A stretch of 33,537 nucleotides of DNA from JBOHNS01 sp050730835 (GTDB taxonomy: Bacteria; Patescibacteriota; Saccharimonadia; Saccharimonadales; UBA4665). Below the pieces are notes generated by a model, which ran no database searches, was not told the DNA's origin, and worked only from the letters and a program-made list of their open reading frames with translations. The stretch's first letter is position 1. The number at the start of each line of letters is the position of its first letter. Position numbers and translations under genes: made by a program. The stretch lies in contig JBOHNS010000011.1 of NCBI GenBank assembly GCA_050730835.1, positions 1 to 33,537 of the forward strand, given 5' to 3'. Positions 6,043 to 13,059 of this stretch are shown piece by piece.

Positions 6043-8355
6043 ATGAGCCAACCAGGCAAATACATAGTCATCGAAGGGCCGGAAGGCGTTGGCAAAACTA
6101 CCCAAATTGGGCTGCTGGCCCAGGCTTTAGGCCAAATCCATTTGCCGGTGCGGGTTTTGCGCGAGCCCGACAGCCAAAGCGATGTCACGGCCCGCGCCAT
6201 TCGCCGCTTAACTCAAGACCCGCAATTCCCCATGAACACGCGCACCGAAGTTTTATTGTACAACGCCGCGCGCGCCCAATCGCTGGCAGGCATCCATAGC
6301 GCCGTCCAAAACGGCATTTATTGCCTGGTTGACCGCAATTATTTAACGACTCTAGCCGTCCAATATTACGGCCGCGGCGACGTGCCGGAATACGACAAAA
6401 TCAACGCCATCATCGATTTCGCCGTCGGCGACATGGAGCCGGATTTGACTATCGTGCTGGACGCCGAAGTCGCCACGCTCAAACAACGAGTCCAAAACCG
6501 CTACCAGGGCGAACGCTTCGATAATCTCGACGAAGCCTTTTTGGAACGCGTCCGCGCCGGCTATTTGTGGGAAGCTCGCCAGCGCAATTTGCCGGTGGTT
6601 TACGCGCTAGAAACGCCTGAAAAAGTCTTCCAATCAGTCTGGGAATTAGTCGCCAAAACGCTTAAGCAACGCTACAGCAATAAATCGGCCGCAGGCGCGC
6701 TGCAGCCGCAATCAGTCGCCGAAATCATCGCCGAAAACCAGCCGGCCAGCCAAATATCGGATGGTTCAAACGACCAGCCGCTAGTAACCAAATTAAAATC
6801 CGGCCACTACCAAATAACTCCAGCCGGCCAGGATTTTCTAGACTCCGCGGTAACCGAATCGCAAGGCAACGTCTACGCCTTTTCGGATAAATTAAGCCCG
6901 GTAACAATCGCCGCGGCCATGGCCCGCTTAAGCCGTCGCGGCGACGACATGCGCATCACAATTTTAGACGAATTCGCCGGCAAATTGGACAAAGACGCGC
7001 AATTATTACACCGCGTCATCAGCGCCTACGGCGACGATTCCGTCCAGCAGTTGGCCGGCCTGCACATCGTCGTAGAAAACGCCAGCCAACTACTAACCAA
7101 AAAATTAGAATGGGGCCGGCTGGCATCATATTTGGAACAATCGACGCGCTACATTTATTTTGACAAAAAAGATTATGACGGGCAATACAAATACTTTGCG
7201 CCTGACTATTTTGACGCCAAAACCAAAAAGCGCTACATTTCGGACATAGATAAAATTTTCGATTTATATTCCACCGTTGTCCACAAATTAACGGAGTGTA
7301 TTCAAAAAAATTCCAAAGTCGCCAAAAAAGATCAAGACGGAGCCTGGCGCGCCGCCACGCGCGCCCAAGCTTGCGACGCCGCGCGGCCAATGTTACCCGT
7401 TGCCACAAAATCCACTGTCGGCATTTTCGCTTCCGGCCAGGCGCTAGAAAGTTTAATTATGCATTTACTAGCCGATGAATTACCGGAAGCCAGAGCTACC
7501 GGCCAGCAAATCTTAGACGAATCCCGCAAAGTCATGCCGGCATTTCTGGAACGCGCCGACAAACCCGACCGCGGCGGCGCCATGATTGCCTACCGCGCCA
7601 ATACTCACACAAACTTCCAAAAATTAGCCGATTCGCTTTGCAGCCAAACTGCCAGCGACCCGCCGCCAAGCGTCAGCTTAACCGACTACTGGCCAAAAAA
7701 CGAACTGGATTTAGTGCCCGACATGCTCTACGAATTCAGCGCCGCTAGTGTCAAAGAACTGCGCGCCGAGACGGCCAAATGGAGCTACGATCAAAAACAG
7801 CAAGCTTTCACCGCGTACATGGGCGAACGCCTAAACCGCCGCCATCGCCCCGGCCGCGCATTAGAAAAAGCCCATTATTCTTTCGATATTTTGTGCGATT
7901 ACGGCATATTCCGCGACTTACAGCGCCACCGCATGGTCGACGACCTAGCCTGGCAAAAACTAACCCCGCGCTACGGCTACGACGTACCAAAATTAGTCGA
8001 TCAAGCCGGACTAACCGATGAATTCGAGCAAGCTTTCGATATATCGCTAGGCTTGTACAGCTTTTTGCAAGCAAAACACCCATTAGAAGCCCAATACGCC
8101 ACGCTGCTAGGCCACAAACTACGCTGGAAAATTACCTACAACGCCCGCCAAGCCTTCCACTTGCACGAAATCCGCACCAGCCCGCAAGGCCACCCCGGTT
8201 ACCGCAAATTAGTCCTAGAAATGCACGCCAAATTAGCCGAAGTCCATCCCCAAATGGCCGCCGCCATGAAATTTGTAAATCAAGGCGAAGACCCCGAACT
8301 AACCCGCCTGGCCGCCGAGCGCTACAGCCAGTTTAAAGGCGCTAAATTAAATTAA
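6043..8355 (+). CDS. Fusion: thymidylate kinase plus two tandem ThyX-like (flavin-dependent thymidylate synthase) domains
   Basis: The 770-residue protein joins two consecutive steps of dTTP synthesis. Residues 1 to ~212 are a dTMP kinase: P-loop GPEGVGKTT (12-20), the REPDS segment (about 40-44), DRNYL (97-101) and a lid-like YQGERFD. Residues ~213-270 are a linker. Residues ~275-505 are a first ThyX-like domain with GRLASYLEQSTRY (358-370), matching the second half of the ThyX signature RHRxxSxNExSxRY, and a downstream ARPMLPVATKS segment. Residues ~560-745 are a second ThyX-like domain with QRHR (627-630), the first half of the signature, ending in TPRYGY (641-646). Each copy has lost what the other keeps. 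Normal ThyX is about 220-250 residues, so this is a duplicated form fused to the kinase. Its partner dcd supplies dUTP/dUMP. The start has a modest AGGAAA site. The stop overlaps the convergent gene by 4 bases. Confidence 0.85.
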   Translation: MSQPGKYIVIEGPEGVGKTTQIGLLAQALGQIHLPVRVLREPDSQSDVTARAIRRLTQDPQFPMNTRTEVLLYNAARAQSLAGIHSAVQNGIYCLVDRNYLTTLAVQYYGRGDVPEYDKINAIIDFAVGDMEPDLTIVLDAEVATLKQRVQNRYQGERFDNLDEAFLERVRAGYLWEARQRNLPVVYALETPEKVFQSVWELVAKTLKQRYSNKSAAGALQPQSVAEIIAENQPASQISDGSNDQPLVTKLKSGHYQITPAGQDFLDSAVTESQGNVYAFSDKLSPVTIAAAMARLSRRGDDMRITILDEFAGKLDKDAQLLHRVISAYGDDSVQQLAGLHIVVENASQLLTKKLEWGRLASYLEQSTRYIYFDKKDYDGQYKYFAPDYFDAKTKKRYISDIDKIFDLYSTVVHKLTECIQKNSKVAKKDQDGAWRAATRAQACDAARPMLPVATKSTVGIFASGQALESLIMHLLADELPEARATGQQILDESRKVMPAFLERADKPDRGGAMIAYRANTHTNFQKLADSLCSQTASDPPPSVSLTDYWPKNELDLVPDMLYEFSAASVKELRAETAKWSYDQKQQAFTAYMGERLNRRHRPGRALEKAHYSFDILCDYGIFRDLQRHRMVDDLAWQKLTPRYGYDVPKLVDQAGLTDEFEQAFDISLGLYSFLQAKHPLEAQYATLLGHKLRWKITYNARQAFHLHEIRTSPQGHPGYRKLVLEMHAKLAEVHPQMAAAMKFVNQGEDPELTRLAAERYSQFKGAKLN

Positions 8356-8795
8356 TAATCACTAGGTGCTTCGTATCTTAGCGCGCTATAGCTGACATCA
8401 AAAGGGGCACGCCCGGAATCAATATTGGATTGACGGCTCAAAATAATACCGTTTTGCGCCAAAATAATTTCTGGCTGAGCGGCGTTTGGGTTTTCGGCAG
8501 CACAATAATCCGGCAAACTTATTTTGGCCAAAAACCGCCTCTGGATACTGCGGTGTAATGCCGATTCCAGAACAAAATAGGCGTCAAAATTCGAGCGCCG
8601 GCCGTTCGCAAAATCATCAAAATTCTCAGTTAACGTGCTGGCCGCATCTGCGGCATTCCTTTCGGGATCCCTTTGACCATTTATCGCTTTCCAGGCTACG
8701 CGCAATTCATTATTCGACAACTGCAAGGATCCTTCAGAGCCATGCGGCACCCAAGCCGTAGTCTCCGACTTCGTTTTGTTTAGCAGACGCAGCAT
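8352..8795 (-). CDS. Hypothetical protein
   Basis: A 147-residue protein beginning MLRLLNKTKSETTAWVPHG. I take ATG 8795, because GGAG lies upstream at a workable distance; TTG 8798 is the alternative. It is predicted soluble and mixed alpha/beta with no signal peptide, membrane segment or recognised catalytic motif. It is convergent with the kinase-ThyX gene (4-base overlap) and divergent from the promoter at 8863. No function can be assigned. Confidence 0.6.
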   Translation of the reverse strand: MLRLLNKTKSETTAWVPHGSEGSLQLSNNELRVAWKAINGQRDPERNAADAASTLTENFDDFANGRRSNFDAYFVLESALHRSIQRRFLAKISLPDYCAAENPNAAQPEIILAQNGIILSRQSNIDSGRAPFDVSYSALRYEAPSDY

Positions 8796-8862
8796 CAAAT
8801 TTCTCCGATTAGCTTAAAAATACAATTTTTATAATACTGTTTCTACCCGAAAAATCAAGCCC

Positions 8863-8890
8863 TTGACAAATTTTCTAGCGAGTGTAGTAT
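8863..8890 (+). promoter_or_regulatory. Strong promoter for the leader at 8898
   Basis: A perfect TTGACA (8863-8868), a 16-base spacer and TAGTAT (8885-8890). Predicted +1 is at about 8897, next to the ATG at 8898. Confidence 0.65.
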
Positions 8891-8897
8891 GACTAGT

Positions 8898-8942
8898 ATG
8901 ATTCGAAAGCTAATTTTGAAGGGGCTCGTGACCACCCGATAA
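8898..8942 (+). CDS. Candidate leader peptide MIRKLILKGLVTTR
   Basis: A 14-codon ORF whose ATG is at or beside the predicted transcription start, so it would be read as a leaderless message. Its TAA stop (8940-8942) ends one base before the first strand of a possible antiterminator (8944-8950). The position is what one expects of a regulatory leader peptide, since a ribosome at the stop would cover that strand. The peptide is rich in Leu, Ile, Lys and Thr codons. No leader family was recognised. Confidence 0.4.
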   Translation: MIRKLILKGLVTTR

Positions 8943-8943
8943 A

Positions 8944-9008
8944 GCGGAGCTTTAGAGTTTAATTATCAAAATAAGGCAATAGCGGCTCCGCAGCAAGCGG
9001 AGTTTTTT
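8944..9008 (+). promoter_or_regulatory. Candidate transcription attenuator (antiterminator/terminator switch)
   Basis: Segment 1, GCGGAGC (8944-8950), can pair with segment 2, GCTCCGC (8985-8991). The last six bases of segment 2 (8986-8991) can instead pair with segment 3, GCGGAG (8997-9002), across loop AGCAA. The second hairpin is followed by six T (9003-9008), forming an intrinsic terminator. Because segments 1 and 3 carry the same GCGGAG, the two structures exclude each other. The downstream gene starts at 9028. Confidence 0.5.
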
Positions 9009-9027
9009 AATTGCAAAGGAGAAAATT

Positions 9028-9270
9028 ATGTCAAGATCAGAATTCGGTTGTTGGGTAGGCGCCGATAATAACGACGGCGGCCTAGAGTGGGGCGGCTGGC
9101 GCGAAACAAGCCGGTCAGCCGTCCCGGCAAGTTACGAATCCGGCGGCGGCAGACCGCCAGAATGTCTGGCGCCCGGCTGGCCGACAGACGCTGTCATTGG
9201 CGCCGGCAAAACTGCCGTCGCAGCCGAAACATCAACCACAGAACCCACAGAAGCCATATTTAGTGATTGA
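9028..9270 (+). CDS. Small hypothetical protein behind the attenuator
   Basis: An 80-residue ORF beginning MSRSEFGCWVGADNND, with a good site AAAGGAG (9015-9021) 6 bases before the ATG. It is rich in Gly, Ser, Thr, Pro and Trp in its first half (LEWGGWRE) and acidic at the end, with no signal peptide or membrane segment. It is probably disordered or a small binding protein. The rplJ promoter overlaps its last codons. It resembles nothing I know. Its strong promoter and elaborate leader suggest it is a real gene. Confidence 0.5.
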   Translation: MSRSEFGCWVGADNNDGGLEWGGWRETSRSAVPASYESGGGRPPECLAPGWPTDAVIGAGKTAVAAETSTTEPTEAIFSD

Positions 9271-9295
9271 CCTTTTGGAAATCTTGCGCTACAAT
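9267..9295 (+). promoter_or_regulatory. Promoter of rplJL
   Basis: TTGACC (9267-9272), a 17-base spacer and TACAAT (9290-9295). +1 falls at about 9301-9302, exactly where the L10 leader fold begins. Confidence 0.7.
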
Positions 9296-9300
9296 ATGCA

Positions 9301-9450
9301 CTAAGTTGCCAAAGACAGCGACGGCGTTCGTAGCTTCAGCGAAGAATGCTTGATAATGTCGCCGAGGTGCTATCAATCTCAATTTATTCGGAGTTTGAAG
9401 TAAGCGTCTTTGGTTAATAACTACTAAAGACGCTTTTAGTTTGGCAACCA
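9301..9450 (+). ncRNA. Ribosomal protein L10 leader RNA
   Basis: This conserved mRNA leader binds L10 (with L12) and represses rplJL translation or transcription. GTTGCCAAA (9305-9313) pairs with TTTGGCAAC (9440-9448), closing the domain with a 9-bp stem. Inside, GCGAC (9318-9322) pairs with GTCGC (9358-9362), next to the GCCGAGGTG element (9361-9369) typical of the L10-binding kink-turn region. A third hairpin, AAGCGTCTTT (9402-9411) with AAAGACGCTT (9426-9435), is followed by TTTTAG and could act as a terminator. Position and motifs agree with the family, but no covariance search was run. Confidence 0.8.
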
Positions 9451-9518
9451 ATAATTAATCAAAAGTGTCGGTCGATCACTTTTTTACATAAAATAATCTT
9501 TAAAAAGGAGCGATTTTT

Positions 9519-10052
9519 ATGGCACTAACTAAGCCCAAAAAATCGGAAATCGTGGCTGAAGTCGGCGAATTGTTAGGTTCGTCAAAATTAACGGTTATTA
9601 CCAAATACCAGGGCACGACGGTGCAAGCCATGCAGGATTTACGCCGCCAGGCCAGCCAAAACGGCACGCGACTAAAGGTCGCCAAAAACCGCTTAGTCAA
9701 AATAGCTCTCGAGCAAAACGCCACTTTTAAGAACATCGATACAACCGTGCTGGAAGGCATGCTTATGTACGCCTTCAACGCCGAAGACGAAGCCGCGCCG
9801 GCCCAGACCATCGCAAGCTTCGCCAAAACCAACGGGACGCTGGAATTCGTCGGTGCGATTACGGCCGACGGCCAATTTATGAGCGCCGAAGACGTCAAAG
9901 CCCTGGCCGCGCTACCGAGCAAAGATCAGCTGCGCGGCTTGCTAGTCGGCACGCTGGCCGCACCACTCAGCGGTTTTGTCAATGTCCTGAGCGGCAACTT
10001 GCGCGGCGTCTTGAACGCCTTAAGCGCCCACGCCGAGGCCATCGGCCAATAA
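9519..10052 (+). CDS. rplJ: 50S ribosomal protein L10
   Basis: L10 forms the base of the L7/L12 stalk: its N-terminal domain binds 23S rRNA beside L11, and its C-terminal helix binds L12 dimers. The 177-residue protein has the expected KPKKSEIVAEVGELLGSSKLTVITKYQGTTV start, a central KNRLVKIAL (about 55-63) and the C-terminal LRGVLNALSAHAEAIGQ helix. Length is normal. AAGGAG precedes the ATG. It is cotranscribed with rplL, 36 bases downstream, and probably autoregulated through the leader upstream. Confidence 0.95.
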   Translation: MALTKPKKSEIVAEVGELLGSSKLTVITKYQGTTVQAMQDLRRQASQNGTRLKVAKNRLVKIALEQNATFKNIDTTVLEGMLMYAFNAEDEAAPAQTIASFAKTNGTLEFVGAITADGQFMSAEDVKALAALPSKDQLRGLLVGTLAAPLSGFVNVLSGNLRGVLNALSAHAEAIGQ

Positions 10053-10088
10053 ATACAATTTAACATTTTAATTTAAAGGAGAATAATC

Positions 10089-10496
10089 ATGGCAGAGGAA
10101 GACAAGAAAAAACTGGAAACCCCGAAAGAATTTGAAAAGATTGTTGCCGAACTCGACAAAATGTCGGCTTTGGAAATCAGCAAATTCGTCAAGTTCCTAG
10201 AAGAATATTGGGGCGTCAGCGCCGCCGCGCCGACTGTCGCTATGGCCGCGCCAGCTAGCGATGCCGCGCCAGCCGAAGAAGCCAAAAGCGAATATGACGT
10301 TGTGCTCAAAGATGCCGGCGCTCAAAAAGTTGCCGTCATTAAAGCCGTCAAAGACATAACTCAGCTGGGTCTGGGCGAAGCCAAAGCCCTGGTCGACGGC
10401 GCCCCCAAAACCATCCTGGAAAAGGCTAAAACCGCCGATGCCGAAGCCGCCAAAAAAGCCCTAGAAGCTGCCGGCGCAAGCGTTGAATTAACCTAA
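10089..10496 (+). CDS. rplL: 50S ribosomal protein L7/L12
   Basis: The multicopy stalk protein recruits and stimulates translation GTPases. The 135-residue protein has an N-terminal dimerisation region (about 1-45, with ALEISKFVKFLEE), an Ala-rich hinge (about 48-70) and the conserved C-terminal domain with EYDVVLKDAGAQKVAVIKAVK, GLGEAKALVDGAPKTI and AKKALEAAGASVEL. It is slightly longer than the usual ~120-128 through a charged N-terminal stretch. AAAGGAG precedes the start. A strong terminator follows, and rpoB is not next to it. Confidence 0.96.
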   Translation: MAEEDKKKLETPKEFEKIVAELDKMSALEISKFVKFLEEYWGVSAAAPTVAMAAPASDAAPAEEAKSEYDVVLKDAGAQKVAVIKAVKDITQLGLGEAKALVDGAPKTILEKAKTADAEAAKKALEAAGASVELT

Positions 10497-10513
10497 CAGC
10501 TAAAGCTTGAACT

Positions 10514-10545
10514 AAAAACCGCTCAACTACAAGAGCGGTTTTTTT
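10514..10545 (+). terminator. Intrinsic terminator after rplL
   Basis: AACCGCTC (10517-10524), an 8-base loop and GAGCGGTT (10533-10540), with a T-run to 10545. An 8-bp stem plus seven T is a textbook terminator. It closes the rplJL unit. Confidence 0.9.
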
Positions 10546-10672
10546 GTTACTATTCAAAAACAAATAACCTTCTGCAAGTGTAATACATAAACCCCAGCCA
10601 AAGGCCTGCCAATATTATAGCCGACTGTAAGCCATTGCAATAAAATCCGCGTGATTTGCGGATAAGCGTTCT

Positions 10673-10811
10673 CTAAGCAATTTTAGCTTCGTCCTCATAA
10701 TTAGGCAAATCAAATTTCTTGCGTAGTCGATTTAGGCGGCGAAGGCGGCGTTGGTGATAATCCGGATCTTTTTCGTCTGCTTTCCTTAGTGTGATAGCAA
10801 TGCCCAAAGGC
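10673..10811 (-). other. Likely frameshifted 3' continuation of the 10812-11588 gene
   Basis: Reading the minus strand past an A8 run (plus-strand T8 at about 10826-10833) with one A fewer gives an open continuation of about 50 codons, SIDPRPLGIAITLRK onward, to a TAG at 10673-10675. The added segment is strongly charged (QRRLRRLNRLRKKFD) and looks coding. The joined product would be about 304 residues. It could be a sequencing or assembly error, a real mutation, or slippage at the homopolymer. Confidence 0.45.
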
Positions 10812-11588
10812 CTAGGATCTATAGATTTTTTTTGGCTGTGTAGCCAAGCTTACTTCACGATTGTGTTGGTCGCGAGCTTTTTGCTGATCCAAAATATTCT
10901 TGGTCGTTGCTTCGTCACGATCGGCATAATCATGTTCCAGCGTGCCATAGACAGGACTATTAACCCAGTTCACTTCAAGGCCACATTCTTGATGTAGTTC
11001 TCCGGTAGGTACGTAGTGGCTGTCAATAACTTTAGTTTTACCCTCAGCAGAGCGCACTACTTCATGGTTTGGCCCAGTCCACATTACGTCATCAGGGTCG
11101 CCGCGATACGGATCACGCTCTCGGCTAACGCGCTCAAGATCATATTCTGCAATAGGCCCTGTTTGGCATAGCTTCATTTCTCGTACAAAATCAGACACGG
11201 CTTGGCGTCTGGTTGTTGCTTTTTTAGCCGGCTTGGCTCGGCGTCTTTCGACTTCTTCGTTGTGCAAATCAATCATTCGGTGCAAAAAAGGTGTCCAATG
11301 ATTTATTAATTCCTCGCGTTTCTCTGCGCCAATTGTGTTGCCCGAATTTAACTTGCCCATTTCGTCACTATTGGGCAATGCGGCCTTCACACCAATAGCT
11401 ATAAAAGAAGGCTCTGATTTAATAGGTGACTCTTCCCACTCAGAATGCAGGCTATTCATAGCCACGCGGAACTGAAAGGCCGGGCATTCTCTGCACTGTT
11501 CCGGAATATCTTCTTCTGTATAAATAATAGGTAGTTTCTCCGCCATTCGTTCGATTGCTCCCATTAACTTAGCTTTAATATGGCACAT
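10812..11588 (-). CDS. Hypothetical protein, possibly truncated by frameshift
   Basis: A 258-residue protein with a CxxC near the N-terminus (EQCRECPAF, about residues 31-39), a highly basic linker (ERRRAKPAKKATTRRQ, about 113-128) and a Glu/Asp-rich C-terminal half. No signal peptide or membrane segment is seen and no family was recognised. The start is uncertain: ATG 11588 has TATAAA just upstream and no SD, while ATG 11546 has GGGAG 11 bases upstream. Its end lies at an A8 tract, beyond which another frame stays open for 50 codons. It is divergent from the 11756 gene and follows the rplL terminator. Confidence 0.6.
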   Translation of the reverse strand: MCHIKAKLMGAIERMAEKLPIIYTEEDIPEQCRECPAFQFRVAMNSLHSEWEESPIKSEPSFIAIGVKAALPNSDEMGKLNSGNTIGAEKREELINHWTPFLHRMIDLHNEEVERRRAKPAKKATTRRQAVSDFVREMKLCQTGPIAEYDLERVSRERDPYRGDPDDVMWTGPNHEVVRSAEGKTKVIDSHYVPTGELHQECGLEVNWVNSPVYGTLEHDYADRDEATTKNILDQQKARDQHNREVSLATQPKKIYRS

Positions 11589-11650
11589 TGCATTTTATAA
11601 GTCAACATTTATGGCCGGCCGGTTAGGCGGGTGCCTAGATTGGACAGGAT

Positions 11651-11659
11651 TTATCCACA
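11651..11659 (+). promoter_or_regulatory. Consensus DnaA box TTATCCACA
   Basis: A perfect match to the bacterial DnaA box, 15 bases upstream of the -35 of the next promoter, in the divergent intergenic region. I found no second box nearby, so it is more likely a regulatory site or a chance match than part of an origin. Confidence 0.4.
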
Positions 11660-11674
11660 GTTTTGGGGTAGGTT

Positions 11675-11703
11675 TTGACTTAACGGATTTTTCGTAGTAG
11701 TAT
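11675..11703 (+). promoter_or_regulatory. Promoter for the 11756 gene
   Basis: TTGACT (11675-11680), a 17-base spacer and TAGTAT (11698-11703). The same TAGTAT -10 occurs at 8885. Confidence 0.6.
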
Positions 11704-11755
11704 TTTATTATAGATTGGGTAGTGAGACAAAAAGCCGAAAACGCTAGGGAGAAAA

Positions 11756-12265
11756 ATGACAGACATAGCAGATAAACAAATCAAACGATTGCGGTCACTA
11801 ATTCAGGAGGCCGAGACTAATTTAGCCGCCGCCGGTGAACTTTTAATAAGTTTAGTCGGCGAGGAGCCAGCTAAATTAAACGAAGCCAGGGAAGAAATTG
11901 TCGGCAAAGTTATTGAAGGCGTGTTCGACGGCCAAAACATGGTCGGCTCTGACAGCAAAACCTATCCGGTGCCAGCCAATTACGCCAGCAAATCCAAACT
12001 GGTTCAGGGCGATATTTTGAAATTGACCATCGCCGATGACGGCGCGTTTCTATACAAACAAATCGGCCCCATTCCGCGCAAACAAGTTGTCGGCGCACTA
12101 AAACTAGAAAACGGCCACTATTTCGTAGAAGTCGGCGACAAAAATTACCGCGTGCTGCTGGCCAGCGTCACCTATTTCAAGGCCAAGCCCGGCGACCAAG
12201 TCAGCGTCAACCTGCCCGAAGACGACGCCAGCACCGAATGGGCCGCCATCGAAGCCGGCCTATAA
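11756..12265 (+). CDS. Conserved CPR-type hypothetical protein: N-terminal coiled coil plus beta-rich domain
   Basis: A 169-residue protein. Residues ~6-50 are heptad-like and helical (IKRLRSLIQEAETNLAAAGELL). Residues ~55-165 are beta-rich, with EGVFDGQNMVGSDSKTYPVPANY, SKLVQGDILKLTI, LYKQIGPIPRKQVVG, YRVLLASVTYFKAKPGDQV and TEWAAIE. I recall similar proteins as common in CPR genomes, but this is memory, not a search. The size and coiled-coil start invite comparison with GreA-type factors, yet the GreA N-terminal acidic tip motif is absent, so I do not call it that. AGGGAGAAAA precedes the ATG. It has its own promoter and a nearby DnaA box. Function unknown. Confidence 0.75.
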   Translation: MTDIADKQIKRLRSLIQEAETNLAAAGELLISLVGEEPAKLNEAREEIVGKVIEGVFDGQNMVGSDSKTYPVPANYASKSKLVQGDILKLTIADDGAFLYKQIGPIPRKQVVGALKLENGHYFVEVGDKNYRVLLASVTYFKAKPGDQVSVNLPEDDASTEWAAIEAGL

Positions 12266-12279
12266 GCCCGCGAGGCAAT

Positions 12280-12295
12280 CCATGACCGCTCATGG
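12280..12295. terminator. Small perfect hairpin after the 11756 gene
   Basis: CCATGA, loop CCGC, TCATGG, with no T-run. It may be a processing or weak termination signal in the 65-base gap before the next gene. Confidence 0.25.
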
Positions 12296-12330
12296 TTAAA
12301 CCCTAGTGCCTGTGCTTCAATATTATTATC

Positions 12331-12993
12331 ATGGCAACTGGTCCCGAAATTCAGACTGATCGCCCAGAATCCGGCCCAACAGCTGAGTCCAGCTACTGGC
12401 AAAGGCTAGCCGCTCAAACTCACGACTGTGTCACTCCCGCCAACGTGCTTGACGTCGCCGGTGCAGTAGCGGTGTGGTACGGCGCGCCGCAACTGGCTAC
12501 TGGGCGCGGCATTGAATTGTGTGCGTTCGGCTACGCTAAAGATGCGGTTGATGGCAGCCTGGCGCGATTCACCAAAACCGACTGCCAGCTTGGCGCTATG
12601 GTTGATGCCGTCGGTGACAAAGTCAACATTGCTTGCGGTTTGTATCATCTCACCAAAAACCGGCAAGTGCCTAGAACCCACCTAGCCTTAGTCGGCGCCT
12701 ATAATGTCATCAACGCGTCCATTACATTCGCAGATCGAGCCTTGAACCAAGAACCGCAGATTGAAGTTTCTCAGATAGGCAAACTAGCCATGGCCACGTC
12801 GCTGAGCGGCGTCGGCCTGAGTGTCATCGGCAATAAGCTTAGCCATGAAAATCGTCAGCTCGGGCGCGCAGTCCAAGCCGCCGGCTTTATAACCAGCCTG
12901 GCTGGCATTGCCAAATTCGGCTTGCCGGCTACCATTGGTTATTGGCACGATTTCCAAGCCGGCGCCAAAAAGCCTTGGCTTAAAAAAGTCTAA
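12331..12993 (+). CDS. CDP-alcohol phosphatidyltransferase family protein
   Basis: These integral membrane enzymes transfer a phosphatidyl group from CDP-diacylglycerol to an alcohol (glycerol-3-phosphate, inositol phosphate, serine and others). The signature DxxDGxxARx8GxxxDxxxD is complete at about residues 71-96: DAVDGSLARF followed by QLGAMVDAVGDK. The 220-residue protein has several moderately hydrophobic helices around it. The alcohol cannot be read from this motif. Phosphatidylglycerophosphate is the default, but an inositol phosphate acceptor is attractive because an inositol-3-phosphate synthase lies 13 kb downstream. No SD is visible; TATTAT lies only 4 bases before the ATG. Confidence 0.8.
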   Translation: MATGPEIQTDRPESGPTAESSYWQRLAAQTHDCVTPANVLDVAGAVAVWYGAPQLATGRGIELCAFGYAKDAVDGSLARFTKTDCQLGAMVDAVGDKVNIACGLYHLTKNRQVPRTHLALVGAYNVINASITFADRALNQEPQIEVSQIGKLAMATSLSGVGLSVIGNKLSHENRQLGRAVQAAGFITSLAGIAKFGLPATIGYWHDFQAGAKKPWLKKV

Positions 12994-13042
12994 AAATCAT
13001 TTGCTCACTAATTAAAACAACGATTTTAGCCGCGATAAAGCG

Positions 13043-13048
13043 TATAAT
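13043..13048 (+). promoter_or_regulatory. -10 box (TATAAT) of dnaX
   Basis: A perfect TATAAT 11 bases before the dnaX ATG. The mRNA would have a 5' UTR of only about 4-5 bases and there is no Shine-Dalgarno. No clear -35 is seen. Confidence 0.5.
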
Positions 13049-13059
13049 TAATCCTAGCA

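Noticed and set aside
11756..12265. GreA/GreB transcript cleavage factor
   Set aside because: Coiled-coil start and size fit, but the conserved acidic tip and C-terminal Gre motifs are not present.
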